The notes: generated by a model from the sequence alone, not told the origin. A stretch of DNA of 64,000 bases from Eisenbergiella sp963559585 (GCA_963559585.1 CAUWLJ010000008.1:3278-67277), one strand, 5' to 3'. Positions 8,102 through 16,716 are shown, counted from the first letter of the stretch. Made by a program: numbers and translations.

Positions 8102-9532
8102 ATGAGTAATACTTCACAAGCGAGTCAAAGAATTGCCGCTTTGCTCGATGACAACAGTTTCGTTGAAATTGGCGCCATGGTTACGGCCAGAGCTACTGAT
8201 TTCAATTTGAAACAGACGGAGACTCCTTCCGACGGCTGCATTACCGGCTACGGAGTGATTGATGGAAGTCTTGTGTACGTCTACAGCCAGGATGCTTCCG
8301 TTCTGGGAGGCAGCGTGGGCGAGATGCACGCGAAGAAGATCACCAACCTCTACGACCTGGCAATGAAGACGGGAGCGCCTGTGATCGGCCTGATCGATTC
8401 CGCAGGACTGAGACTGCAGGAAGCGGCCGATGCGCTGAATGCTTTCGGCGAGATCTATATGAAGCAGTCTCTGGCTTCAGGTGTGATCCCCCAGATCACT
8501 GCTGTTTTCGGTTCCTGCGGCGGCGGACTTGCTCTGATTCCCGCACTGACGGACTTCACCTTCATGGAAGGAAAGAAGGCAAAACTGTTCGTAAACGCAC
8601 CCAACGCCCTTGCAGGCAATGAGATCTCCAAGTGCGATACCTCCAGCGCCGCTTTCCAGAGTGAGGAAGCGGGGCTGGTTGATTTCGTGGGAGAGGAAGC
8701 GGACATCCTGGCTCAGATCAGGGATCTGGTTTCCATGCTTCCTTCCAACAACGAGGACGACGATTCCTATGTGGAGTGCACGGACGACCTGAACCGGGCG
8801 GATGCAGCCCTGGCAAAATGTGTGGGAGATACCTCCATCGCTCTGTCCACCATCGCGGATGACCATGTGTTCGTTGAGGTGAAGGCTGCCTACGCGAAGG
8901 AAATGGTGACCGGCTTCCTGAAGCTGAACGGCATGACCGTTGGCGCAGTGGCCAACCGCTGTGAGGTATACAATGAAGAGGGTGAGAAGGAAGCCCAGTT
9001 CGATGCGGCCCTGTCTCCTGCCGGATGCGAGAAGGCCGCCCGGTTCATCAGCTTCTGCGACGCGTTCAACATCCCTGTACTTAGCCTGACCAATGTAAAC
9101 GGTTTTGTGGCGGACAAGTGTGCAGAGAAGAAGATCGCCAGGGCGGCAGCCCGTCTGACCTACGCATTTGCAAGCGCCACCGTTCCCAAGGTGAACGTGG
9201 TGATCGGCAAGGCATACGGCAGCGCATATGTTGCCATGAACTCCAAGGCAGTGGGAGCGGACATGACCTACTGCTGGCCGGATGCCCAGATCGGAACCAT
9301 GGATGCCCGCCTTGCAGCCAAGATCCTCTGTGACGGCCAGGGTGCAGCGGCTGTGGAGGAGTGCGCGAAGGAATATGCGGCTCTCCAGACCAGCGCAGCC
9401 AGCGCGGCGCGCAGAGGCTATGTGGATGCGATCATTGAGCCTGCTGATACCAGGAAATATGTGATCGGCGCGTTCGAGATGCTCTTCACAAAGAGGGAAG
9501 ACCGCCCCGCAAGGAAGCACGGTACCGTATAA
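8102..9532 (+). CDS. mmdA: Acyl-CoA carboxyltransferase subunit (MmdA/12S-like)
   Basis: This 476-aa protein has the two crotonase-like lobes of biotin-dependent acyl-CoA carboxyltransferases. Glycine-rich acyl-CoA sites are visible (SVLGGSVGEMHAKK, FGSCGGGLALIP, GKAYGSAYVAMNSK). Relatives move CO2 between a carboxylated acyl-CoA (methylmalonyl, malonyl or glutaconyl) and biotin. ATG at 8102 follows AAATGGAGGG; the longer in-frame extension to 7967 is not protein-like. It heads a five-gene set with OadG-like, biotin carrier, OadB-like and OadA-like proteins. It is shorter than typical MmdA (~510 aa). Methylmalonyl-CoA is the default substrate guess; the sequence alone does not settle it. Confidence 0.85.
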   Translation: MSNTSQASQRIAALLDDNSFVEIGAMVTARATDFNLKQTETPSDGCITGYGVIDGSLVYVYSQDASVLGGSVGEMHAKKITNLYDLAMKTGAPVIGLIDSAGLRLQEAADALNAFGEIYMKQSLASGVIPQITAVFGSCGGGLALIPALTDFTFMEGKKAKLFVNAPNALAGNEISKCDTSSAAFQSEEAGLVDFVGEEADILAQIRDLVSMLPSNNEDDDSYVECTDDLNRADAALAKCVGDTSIALSTIADDHVFVEVKAAYAKEMVTGFLKLNGMTVGAVANRCEVYNEEGEKEAQFDAALSPAGCEKAARFISFCDAFNIPVLSLTNVNGFVADKCAEKKIARAAARLTYAFASATVPKVNVVIGKAYGSAYVAMNSKAVGADMTYCWPDAQIGTMDARLAAKILCDGQGAAAVEECAKEYAALQTSAASAARRGYVDAIIEPADTRKYVIGAFEMLFTKREDRPARKHGTV

Positions 9533-9583
9533 AAAAGCCGCAGACAGCAAGTCACGGACTTTGAAAGGAGCATGTCTTTTATT

Positions 9584-10330
9584 ATGAAAAAGAAGTTATT
9601 AGTATTAGGTATGGCTCTCATCTGTATCCTGGGCATGACGGCATGCGGCAGCAGCGCGGATGAGACTGCATCCAATACACTTGGTATAACGGAAGAGGAC
9701 GCCATCAATTACGCCGACCAGGTGATCGATTCCATCAGAACCATCGTGGCTCAGAATATGCAGGAGCAGTATGCGTCAGACCCGGTGGTGTCGGCAGCGC
9801 TGACAAGCTGGGAATCCGCTCTGGAGGATATCGGCGAGGTACAGTCCATAGCCGGACACGAGGTGCTTATGGAGGAAGACGGGGCAACCATCAATGTGAC
9901 GGTGGATGGCTCCAGTCATGATGCCACGATCGAGATCCTTCTGGATGATGAGCTGATGCTTACCAGCATCAGCACCAACGTGAAGTATTCTCTTGGAGAA
10001 CTGATGGAGAATGCGGCGCTGAACACCATCCTGGGAATGGGAACCGTGTTCGTGGTTCTGATCCTGATCAGTCTGATCATTTACTGCTTTGTATTTATCC
10101 CCAAGATCCAGGCAGCCTTCACGAAAAAGCCGGAAGAAAAGCCTGCGGCTCCCGCTCCTGCCCCTGTGGCAGTCCCCGTTGTGGAGGAAGAGGAACTGAC
10201 AGATGATCTTGAGCTTGTGGCGGTAATCGCCGCAGCCGTTGCAGCCAGCGAGGGAGCTGCTTCCACGGACGGTTTCGTGGTGAGAAGCATCAGACGCGCC
10301 GGCACCAGCAGATGGAAATCCAATTATTAA
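9584..10330 (+). CDS. OadG-family subunit with an N-terminal lipoprotein domain
   Basis: From the ATG at 9584 this is 248 aa. The N-terminus is a lipoprotein signal (LGMTAC lipobox, Cys21 after MKKK and a hydrophobic stretch). An exported domain of ~120 residues follows, then one membrane helix (GTVFVVLILISLIIYCFVF), a Pro/Ala linker and the conserved C-terminus of OadG/MmdD subunits (AVIAAAVAASEG..GFVVRSIRR). In sodium-pump decarboxylases this small subunit holds the complex together through its cytoplasmic tail. Classical OadG lacks the external domain. The ATG at 9572 is too close (1 nt) to AAAGGAG, so 9584 is preferred although its spacing is long. Confidence 0.8.
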   Translation: MKKKLLVLGMALICILGMTACGSSADETASNTLGITEEDAINYADQVIDSIRTIVAQNMQEQYASDPVVSAALTSWESALEDIGEVQSIAGHEVLMEEDGATINVTVDGSSHDATIEILLDDELMLTSISTNVKYSLGELMENAALNTILGMGTVFVVLILISLIIYCFVFIPKIQAAFTKKPEEKPAAPAPAPVAVPVVEEEELTDDLELVAVIAAAVAASEGAASTDGFVVRSIRRAGTSRWKSNY

Positions 10331-10360
10331 GATAAGGAATATTCAGGAGGAAAGATTATC

Positions 10361-10753
10361 ATGAAGAATTATACCATCACCGTAAACGGAAACGTATATG
10401 ATGTAGTAGTGGAAGAGGGAGCATCCACAGGAGCTCCCGCAGCAGCACCCAAGGCCGCCCCTAAGGCAGCTCCTGCAGCCGCTCCCAAGGCTGCTCCCGC
10501 AGCAGCACCCAAGGCTGCCGCTCCCGCAGGCGCAGCAGGCAGCATCAAGGTGGAAGCCGGTGCGGCAGGTAAGGTATTCAGCATTGATGCCAAGGTTGGA
10601 CAGGCTGTGAAGGCCGGAGATGCGGTTGTCACCATCGAGGCCATGAAGATGGAAATCCCTGTTGTAGCTCCCTCCGACGGAACCGTTGCCAGCATCGACG
10701 TGGCTGTTGGCGACGCTGTTGAAGCAGGCAAGGTGCTCGCTACGTTAAACTAA
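10361..10753 (+). CDS. Biotin carboxyl carrier subunit of the decarboxylase
   Basis: This 130-aa protein has a short N-terminal strand region (MKNYTITVNGNVYDVVVEEG), a flexible Ala/Pro/Lys linker (~22-60) and a C-terminal biotinyl domain. The biotinylation motif EAMKME is present, with Lys96 the acceptor. It is the swinging arm that carries CO2 from the carboxyltransferase sites to the membrane decarboxylase subunit. The linker is encoded by near-identical GCTCCCGCAGCAGCACCC-type repeats, which may vary in number between strains. It sits between the OadG-like and OadB-like genes, with AGGAGG just upstream. Confidence 0.95.
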   Translation: MKNYTITVNGNVYDVVVEEGASTGAPAAAPKAAPKAAPAAAPKAAPAAAPKAAAPAGAAGSIKVEAGAAGKVFSIDAKVGQAVKAGDAVVTIEAMKMEIPVVAPSDGTVASIDVAVGDAVEAGKVLATLN

Positions 10754-10777
10754 TCAGCGGGATAAGTCCTGCCCAAA

Positions 10778-10805
10778 CCTGCGGCGGAGTAATCACGACC
10801 GCAGG
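10778..10805 (+). other. Intercistronic hairpin between carrier and beta-subunit genes
   Basis: CCTGCGG (10778-10784) and CCGCAGG (10799-10805) form a 7-bp stem with a 14-nt loop in the 81-nt gap, with no T tract. It may mark RNA processing that sets subunit ratios; function is unproven. Confidence 0.35.
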
Positions 10806-10834
10806 CCTGGAATCATAAACGGGAGGTCAACAGA

Positions 10835-11986
10835 ATGGATTACATTGTAACCACATTAGACAATCTGATACATCAGACGGCATTCTTCAATTTGACCTGG
10901 GGAAATTACCTGATGATCGTAGTAGCTTGTATATTTCTTTATCTGGCAATAGCCAAGGGCTTTGAGCCTCTGCTTCTGCTTCCGATTGCCTTCGGTATGC
11001 TGCTGGTGAATATCTATCCGGATATCATGCTGCATGCGGACGAGGCGGCAAACGGAGTGGGAGGACTGCTCTATTACTTCTATGTCCTGGATGAGTGGGC
11101 GATCCTGCCTTCCCTGATCTTTATGGGCGTGGGAGCCATGACCGACTTCGGCCCTCTGATCGCCAATCCCAAGAGCTTCCTGCTGGGTGCGGCAGCCCAG
11201 TTCGGTATTTTTGCAGCATACTTTGGAGCTATCGGTATGGGCTTCAATGACAAGGCGGCGGCAGCCATCTCCATCATCGGCGGAGCGGACGGCCCTACCT
11301 CCATTTTCCTCTGCGGCAAGCTGGGACAGACGTCCCTTCTGGGGCCTATCGCAGTGGCGGCATATTCCTATATGTCCCTGGTGCCCATCATCCAGCCCCC
11401 GATCATGAAGCTTCTGACCACAGAGAAGGAAAGAAAGATCAAGATGGAACAGCTTCGTCCCGTAACCAAGCTGGAGAAGATCCTGTTCCCCATTATCGTT
11501 ACCATCGTTGTGTGCCTGATCCTTCCTACCACAGCACCCCTGGTTGGTATGCTGATGTTAGGTAACCTGTTCAGAGAGTCCGGCGTGGTGAGACAGCTTA
11601 CCGATACCGCTTCCAACGCTCTGATGTACATCGTAGTTATCCTGCTGGGTACCTCCGTGGGAGCTACCACCAGCGCAGAGGCGTTCCTGAACCTTGATAC
11701 CCTGAAGATCGTGGCTCTGGGCCTGATCGCATTTGCATTCGGCACGGCGGCCGGCGTTCTGTTCGGCAAGCTGATGTGCGTGCTGTCTCATGGAAAGGTG
11801 AACCCTCTGATCGGATCAGCGGGCGTATCCGCTGTTCCCATGGCTGCCAGAGTATCCCAGAAGGTGGGTGCGGAAGCGGATCCTACCAACTTCCTGCTGA
11901 TGCACGCAATGGGCCCCAACGTGGCAGGTGTAATCGGTACTGCGGTAGCGGCCGGAACTTTCATGGCTATCTTCGGAGTATTCTGA
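10835..11986 (+). CDS. oadB: Sodium-pumping decarboxylase beta subunit (OadB/MmdB/GcdB)
   Basis: This 383-aa polytopic membrane protein has about ten hydrophobic segments and the family hallmark GGADGPTSIF (about residue 150), part of the Na+/carboxybiotin site. It decarboxylates carboxybiotin and exports Na+ to the cell exterior. Other conserved stretches include NPLIGSAGVSAVPMAARVSQ and the C-terminal LLMHAMGPNVAGVIGTAVAAGTF. GGGAGGT precedes the ATG. It is the membrane core of the preceding carrier and carboxyltransferase genes. Confidence 0.96.
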   Translation: MDYIVTTLDNLIHQTAFFNLTWGNYLMIVVACIFLYLAIAKGFEPLLLLPIAFGMLLVNIYPDIMLHADEAANGVGGLLYYFYVLDEWAILPSLIFMGVGAMTDFGPLIANPKSFLLGAAAQFGIFAAYFGAIGMGFNDKAAAAISIIGGADGPTSIFLCGKLGQTSLLGPIAVAAYSYMSLVPIIQPPIMKLLTTEKERKIKMEQLRPVTKLEKILFPIIVTIVVCLILPTTAPLVGMLMLGNLFRESGVVRQLTDTASNALMYIVVILLGTSVGATTSAEAFLNLDTLKIVALGLIAFAFGTAAGVLFGKLMCVLSHGKVNPLIGSAGVSAVPMAARVSQKVGAEADPTNFLLMHAMGPNVAGVIGTAVAAGTFMAIFGVF

Positions 11987-12034
11987 TTACGGCGGAGGTG
12001 CCAATTATCTATTGAATTTTAGGAGGAAAAGGAA

Positions 12035-13441
12035 ATGTCAGATCCGAAACCTGTTCAAATTATGGAAACCGTTTTACGTGACGCTCACCAGTCTCTGATC
12101 GCCACCAGAATGCCCACCGAGTTAATGCTTCCTATTGCAGAGAAGATGGACAAGGTAGGCTACGCTGCGGTGGAGTGCTGGGGCGGCGCTACCTTCGACG
12201 CATCCCTTCGTTTCCTGCATGAGGATCCCTGGGACAGGCTGAGAAAGTTAAGAGCAGCGTTCAAGAACACCAAGCTTCAGATGCTGCTGAGAGGACAGAA
12301 CATCCTGGGCTATCGTCATTATGCGGATGATGTGGTGGAGTACTTCGTGCAGAAGTCCATCGCAAACGGTATTGACGTGATCCGTATTTTCGACTGTCTG
12401 AATGACCTGCGCAATCTGGAGGCTTCCGTGAAGGCCTGTAATAAGGAAGGCGGACATGCCCAGATCGCACTGGCTTATACTCTGGGCGATGCCTACACCC
12501 TGGATTACTGGATGAACATTGCAAAGGAAATCGAGAACATGGGTGCAGATTCCATCTGTATCAAGGATATGGCAGGTCTGCTGGTTCCCTATGAGGCAGA
12601 CAAGCTGATCCGTGCCCTCAAGTCCGCTACCAAGCTGCCGATCCAGCTTCATACCCACTACACCTCCGGTGTGGCCAGCATGACCTATCTGAAGGCTGTT
12701 GAGGCAGGTGTGGACATCATCGACTGCGCAATCTCTCCTTTCGCACTGGGAACCAGCCAGCCTGCAACCGAGGTTATGGTTGAGACCTTCCGCGGGACAC
12801 CTTATGATACCGGATACGATCAGAACCTGCTGGCCGATATTGCAGACCACTTCAGACCTTACAGAGAGGAATGCTTAAAGAGCGGCCTTATGGATCCCAA
12901 GGTTCTTGGCGTTAACATCAAGACCCTGATGTATCAGGTGCCCGGCGGTATGCTTTCCAATATGGTAAGCCAGCTGAAGGAGCAGAATGCAAGCGATAAG
13001 TACGATGCAGTGCTTCAGGAGATCCCTCAGGTTCGTAAGGACTTCGGCGAGCCCCCTCTGGTTACTCCTTCTTCCCAGATCGTGGGAACACAGGCTGTGT
13101 TCAACGTACTGATGGGTGAGAGATACAAGATGGCTACCGATCAGACCAAGGATCTGCTTGCCGGAAAGTACGGCGCTACCGTGAAGCCCTTCAATGCTGA
13201 GGTTCAGAAGAAGGTAATCGGTGACAGAGAGGTTATCACCTGCCGTCCCGCTGATCTGATTCCCAACGAGCTGGAGAAGATCGAATCCGAGATGAAGGAA
13301 TGGAAGCAGCAGGATGAGGACGTGCTCAGCTACGCACTGTTCCCTCAGGTTGCCATGGACTTCTTCAAGTATCGTCAGGCTCAGCAGGAGAAGGTTGATA
13401 TGACCCAGGCGGATACCAAGAACGGAGCATATCCTGCATAA
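12035..13441 (+). CDS. oadA: Oxaloacetate/pyruvate carboxyltransferase subunit (OadA/5S-like), no biotin domain
   Basis: This 468-aa protein has the HMGL-like TIM barrel of OadA, transcarboxylase 5S and the pyruvate carboxylase CT domain. Signatures are LRDAHQSLIATR (metal-binding Asp), CIKDMAGLL (the Lys that becomes carbamylated) and QLHTHYTSG (metal His pair). It moves CO2 between oxaloacetate and biotin. The biotinyl domain that ends classical OadA is absent, consistent with the separate carrier at 10361. Together with the 12S-like subunit at 8102 the operon has both halves of a transcarboxylase plus a sodium-pump subunit. AGGAGGAAAAGG lies before the ATG. Confidence 0.93.
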   Translation: MSDPKPVQIMETVLRDAHQSLIATRMPTELMLPIAEKMDKVGYAAVECWGGATFDASLRFLHEDPWDRLRKLRAAFKNTKLQMLLRGQNILGYRHYADDVVEYFVQKSIANGIDVIRIFDCLNDLRNLEASVKACNKEGGHAQIALAYTLGDAYTLDYWMNIAKEIENMGADSICIKDMAGLLVPYEADKLIRALKSATKLPIQLHTHYTSGVASMTYLKAVEAGVDIIDCAISPFALGTSQPATEVMVETFRGTPYDTGYDQNLLADIADHFRPYREECLKSGLMDPKVLGVNIKTLMYQVPGGMLSNMVSQLKEQNASDKYDAVLQEIPQVRKDFGEPPLVTPSSQIVGTQAVFNVLMGERYKMATDQTKDLLAGKYGATVKPFNAEVQKKVIGDREVITCRPADLIPNELEKIESEMKEWKQQDEDVLSYALFPQVAMDFFKYRQAQQEKVDMTQADTKNGAYPA

Positions 13442-13456
13442 ATAAGGATAAAAAGA

Positions 13457-13496
13457 GCGGGCAGGCATTCATTGCAAACGGATGCCTGCCCTTTCT
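13457..13496 (+). terminator. Terminator of the decarboxylase operon
   Basis: A perfect 10-bp stem, GGGCAGGCAT (13459-13468) with ATGCCTGCCC (13482-13491), is followed by a short T run. Confidence 0.7.
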
Positions 13497-13590
13497 GCAT
13501 GGAAGCCCTGCCGGATGCGGCGGGGATCACGACGGTATGGAAGGCCTGCCGTGCGGCAGGAGATCATGAGGATGGAGAGCGAGGCAAGAG

Positions 13591-14019
13591 ATGGAGGTTA
13601 AGGATTACGAACGAAAGGTTCAGTATTATGAGACAGACAGGATGGGTCTGGTGCACCATTCCAACTATCTGAGATGGATGGAGGAGGCCAGGACGGATCT
13701 GCTGGAGCAGCTTGGTATTCCCTATGAAAGGATTGAGAGACAGGGAATTCTGATTCCGGTATTGGATGCTTCCTGCGAATACAGGATTTCCTTCCGGTAT
13801 GGGGAGAGCTTCAGGGTGAGGATCATTCCTGAAAGCTTCAGCGGTATCAAGATGAGCCTGGGATATGAGATCTACGGAGCGGAGGATGGGAAGCTGCATG
13901 CCTCAGGGCATACAGGACACTGCTTCCTGGACAGAGGAATGAAGCCGGTCCATCTGAAACGGGATTACCCGGAGGTGTATGGCAGGCTCTGCGATTTTAT
14001 GCTGCCTACCCAGGCGTAG
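13591..14019 (+). CDS. Acyl-CoA thioesterase, YbgC/4HBT hot-dog family
   Basis: This 142-aa single hot-dog domain protein starts with the family pattern V-QYYETDRMGLVHHSNYLRWMEEAR, which holds the catalytic Asp and the active-site His/Asn. Members hydrolyse acyl-CoA or hydroxybenzoyl-CoA thioesters in the cytoplasm. The substrate cannot be predicted. The start follows GAGCGAGGCAAGAG, a weak binding site; an upstream ATG at 13567 is out of frame. It lies between the decarboxylase terminator and the convergent AraC gene, so it is probably transcribed alone. Confidence 0.88.
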   Translation: MEVKDYERKVQYYETDRMGLVHHSNYLRWMEEARTDLLEQLGIPYERIERQGILIPVLDASCEYRISFRYGESFRVRIIPESFSGIKMSLGYEIYGAEDGKLHASGHTGHCFLDRGMKPVHLKRDYPEVYGRLCDFMLPTQA

Positions 14020-14057
14020 CCGCCGGGAAAAGGTGAAGCATATGACAGGCAGGTCAC

Positions 14058-14108
14058 TGCGCAGGCCGCAGAAATGACGCAGCGGAGCATCATTTCTGCG
14101 GCCTGCGG
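14058..14108. terminator. Long hairpin between convergent genes
   Basis: A perfect 18-bp stem pairs CGCAGGCCGCAGAAATGA (14060-14077) with its complement at 14090-14107. The 3' arm contains the stop codon of the minus-strand AraC gene. It probably serves as a bidirectional terminator, although it lacks a T tract. Confidence 0.6.
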
Positions 14109-14869
14109 CTGTACTCCCGGGGGGAGCAGCCACAGTATTTCCGGAAGGATCTGGCAAAATGAGCCATATTGTGAAAACCGCACAGACGGGCAGCCTCACC
14201 GACCTGCAGAGCCTCATTGCTCAGCAGGTTTTTGGCTTTGTCCAGGCGCACCTGCAGCAGATCGTTCTTGGGCGTGGTGGAGAAGAAGCGGTGATAGTAT
14301 ACATAGAACTGGCTCTTTTCCAGGTTCAGCCGCCTGCAGAGCCTTTCAATGCTCCAGTCCTCCTGGCAGTTGGCAAGCATTTCCAGGCGGAGAGACTGAA
14401 AGAGAGGGTAGAGGTGTTCCGTATCCTCCTGCTGTACCGCCTGATGGGAAAGGCTGCGGGAAATGGAAATAAACATTTGGACTGCAAGGGCATTGATATA
14501 ATCCTCCCTGTATAAGGAGGAGGAAAGATACTCCTGCTGCAGGCGGCTGATCAGCAGGTCGATCTCCTGGCAGCAGCCGGGATAGAAAGGTGTCCCCGCG
14601 GGGATCCGGTACTGCTCCTCTATTTTCTCATCGGAAGAAAAATGCAGGTAACTGTTGCAGAAGCGGTGAACCGCCTGATAGTGCTGAGGTTCTCCCGGAC
14701 GGAAAAGCAGACAGGCATTGTCCCTGGTAATCAGGATTTTATCCCCAAGATAGATTTTCATGGGGGATTTAAACAGGAGAAAAAGGTAATCTCCTGTGCC
14801 GCCGGGGCGGGAAATGGTGTCGAAATCGTTGTTGAAACGGTTATATTCACAGAAATGTAAGGTTATCAT
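14090..14869 (-). CDS. AraC-family transcriptional regulator
   Basis: This 259-aa regulator has an N-terminal cupin-like sensor half (MKIYLGDKILITRDNACLLFRPGEPQHY is the typical ligand-pocket strand set) and a C-terminal pair of helix-turn-helix motifs from ~165: IERLCRRLNLEKSQFYVYYHRFF, then VGEAARLCGFHNMAHFARSFRKYCGCSPREY. It is divergent from the GH51 arabinofuranosidase gene, so control of that gene by an arabinose-derived signal is the natural inference. A pair of 20-bp direct repeats in the shared intergenic region could be its binding sites. The start MITLHFCEYN is preceded by AGGAGG on the minus strand (14875-14882). Confidence 0.92.
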   Translation of the reverse strand: MITLHFCEYNRFNNDFDTISRPGGTGDYLFLLFKSPMKIYLGDKILITRDNACLLFRPGEPQHYQAVHRFCNSYLHFSSDEKIEEQYRIPAGTPFYPGCCQEIDLLISRLQQEYLSSSLYREDYINALAVQMFISISRSLSHQAVQQEDTEHLYPLFQSLRLEMLANCQEDWSIERLCRRLNLEKSQFYVYYHRFFSTTPKNDLLQVRLDKAKNLLSNEALQVGEAARLCGFHNMAHFARSFRKYCGCSPREYSRRPQK

Positions 14870-14903
14870 AGAAAAGCCTCCTGAAACGGGGCGTGCCGGC
14901 TCT

Positions 14904-14956
14904 GGGTGGATTTACAGGCTGCCCGGAGAACGGCCCGGGTGGATTCACAGGCTGCC
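14904..14956. promoter_or_regulatory. Two 20-bp direct repeats in the araC-GH51 intergenic region
   Basis: GGGTGGATTTACAGGCTGCC (14904-14923) and GGGTGGATTCACAGGCTGCC (14937-14956) differ at one base and are 33 bp apart, about three helical turns. That same-face spacing fits direct-repeat operators of AraC proteins. The downstream copy also forms the left arm of the hairpin described next. Confidence 0.5.
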
Positions 14957-14986
14957 GGCCTACGGGCAGCCTGACTTTTTTCTTTT
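14950..14986 (+). terminator. Terminator-like hairpin upstream of the GH51 gene
   Basis: GGCTGCC (14950-14956) pairs with GGCAGCC (14965-14971), followed by TGACTTTTTTCTTTT. It points toward the GH51 gene although no gene precedes it on that strand, so it could attenuate GH51 transcription. GGCTGCC in the first direct repeat (14917-14923) could compete for the same right arm. Confidence 0.5.
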
Positions 14987-15142
14987 AACAGAATAAAACA
15001 GACCGGAAGAAAAGTCAAATAGATCGGAGAAAATGGACTGGAAGATTTGTCTGGTTTTTTATAAGATGGAAGCATCAAAAGAAAGCTGCAGAGGATGCAG
15101 GTGTATTGTTTACCGGCAGTCCGGCGGCGGAATGGAGCGGAT

Positions 15143-16642
15143 ATGAAAAAAGCGGAAATTATTGTGGATAAGTATTATCTCACCGGAGCGGTGGACAAGA
15201 GGATTTTCGGTTCCTTTATCGAGCACCTGGGCCGTGCAGTGTATGAGGGAATCTATCAGGAGAACAGCCCTTTTGCAGACGAGCAGGGGCTGAGGAAGGA
15301 TGTGCTTAAACTGGTGAGGGAGCTTCAGGTTCCCATCGTGCGCTATCCCGGCGGTAATTTTGTGTCCGGCTATCACTGGGAGGACGGCGTAGGCCCCAAG
15401 GATCAGCGTCCCTCTAAGGTGGATCTGGCCTGGCAGGTGATCGAGACGAACCAGTTTGGGCTGAACGAGTTCGTTGACTGGTCGAAGAAGGCGGGCTCTG
15501 AGGTGATGATGGCCGTCAATCTGGGAACCAGGGGGCCGGAGGAGGCCAAGGATGTGCTGGAATACTGCAACTTAAAGGGCGGCACCTATTACAGCGATCT
15601 GAGAAGAAAGCACGGCTACGAGGAGCCCCACAATGTGAAGCTGTGGTGCCTGGGAAATGAGATGGACGGCCCCTGGCAGATGGGACACAAGACGGCGGCA
15701 GAGTACGGACGTATCGCTGCGGAGACCAGCCGCCTGATGAAATTCCTTGATCCTTCTATTGAGACGGTTGCCTGCGGAAGCTCCGGCCTTACCATGGACA
15801 CCTTTGGATACTGGGAGGATACGGTGCTGAGCGAGTGCTATGACCAGGTGGATTATCTGTCCCTGCATCAGTATTACGGCAACCGTGACGATGATACGCC
15901 GGATTTCCTGGCCAGCTCCAACGGGATGGACCGCTTCATCAGCTCCGTTGTGTCCATTGCGGATGCGGTTAAGGCCAAAAAGAGAAGCAGCAGGCAGATT
16001 CACCTGTCCTTCGATGAGTGGAACGTGTGGTACCACAGTAATGAGGCCGACAAGAAGCTGGAGAAATGGGTTCAGGCCCCTCATCAGCTTGAGGATGTGT
16101 ACAACTTCGAGGATGCACTTCTGGTTGGAAGCATGCTGATCACCATGCTCCGTCACGCAGACCGGGTGAAGGTTGCCTGCATGGCACAGCTGGTAAACGT
16201 GATCGCCCCCATCATGACTTCCGACACAGGGGCGTGGAGACAGACCATCTTCTATCCTTACATGCACGCCAGCGTATACGGCAGAGGAACCGTGCTCAAC
16301 ACCCTGGTACAGGCTCCCACTTATGAGAGCAAAACATACGGGGAGGTTTCCACTCTGGACAGTGTGTGCATCTGGAATGAGGAAAATGAGGAGCTGACCA
16401 TTTTTGCGGTGAACAAGAGCCTGGAGGAGGATCTGGAGATTACCTGCGATCTGAGACAGTTTGCCGATTATAAGGTGGCAGAGCATATCGTAATGTCTGA
16501 TGATGACATGAAGGCCGTGAATACGGAAAACGATCCTGACCGCGTGAAGCCCGAAACCAGCCAGGCCTCCACTTTGGACAACGGACGCCTTCATACCGTA
16601 TTCGGAAAGCATAGCTGGAATGTGGTAAGACTGAAAAAATAA
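15143..16642 (+). CDS. abfA: Alpha-L-arabinofuranosidase, GH51
   Basis: This 499-aa cytoplasmic enzyme (no signal peptide) removes alpha-L-arabinofuranosyl residues from arabino-oligosaccharides. The acid/base is Glu173 in WCLGNEMDGPW and the nucleophile Glu292 in LSFDEWNVWY, almost the same positions as in characterised ~500-aa GH51 enzymes. The barrel start (IFGSFIEHLGRAVYEGIYQ) and the C-terminal beta domain are intact. ATG at 15143 is chosen because the protein then begins with the family's usual short strand, and GGAGCGG lies just upstream; the earlier in-frame ATG at 15095 adds unrelated residues. It is divergent from the AraC regulator and followed by its own hairpin. Confidence 0.95.
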   Translation: MKKAEIIVDKYYLTGAVDKRIFGSFIEHLGRAVYEGIYQENSPFADEQGLRKDVLKLVRELQVPIVRYPGGNFVSGYHWEDGVGPKDQRPSKVDLAWQVIETNQFGLNEFVDWSKKAGSEVMMAVNLGTRGPEEAKDVLEYCNLKGGTYYSDLRRKHGYEEPHNVKLWCLGNEMDGPWQMGHKTAAEYGRIAAETSRLMKFLDPSIETVACGSSGLTMDTFGYWEDTVLSECYDQVDYLSLHQYYGNRDDDTPDFLASSNGMDRFISSVVSIADAVKAKKRSSRQIHLSFDEWNVWYHSNEADKKLEKWVQAPHQLEDVYNFEDALLVGSMLITMLRHADRVKVACMAQLVNVIAPIMTSDTGAWRQTIFYPYMHASVYGRGTVLNTLVQAPTYESKTYGEVSTLDSVCIWNEENEELTIFAVNKSLEEDLEITCDLRQFADYKVAEHIVMSDDDMKAVNTENDPDRVKPETSQASTLDNGRLHTVFGKHSWNVVRLKK

Positions 16643-16668
16643 AAAATCCGGGTTTTATGCCCATCATT

Positions 16669-16716
16669 CTGAACAGCCTGCGGGGATGTGATTTCCGCAG
16701 GCTGTTCTGTTGCTGC
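16669..16716 (+). terminator. Terminator after the GH51 gene
   Basis: A perfect 13-bp stem pairs GAACAGCCTGCGG (16671-16683) with CCGCAGGCTGTTC (16695-16707); the T-rich stretch after it is broken by G and C. Confidence 0.65.
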
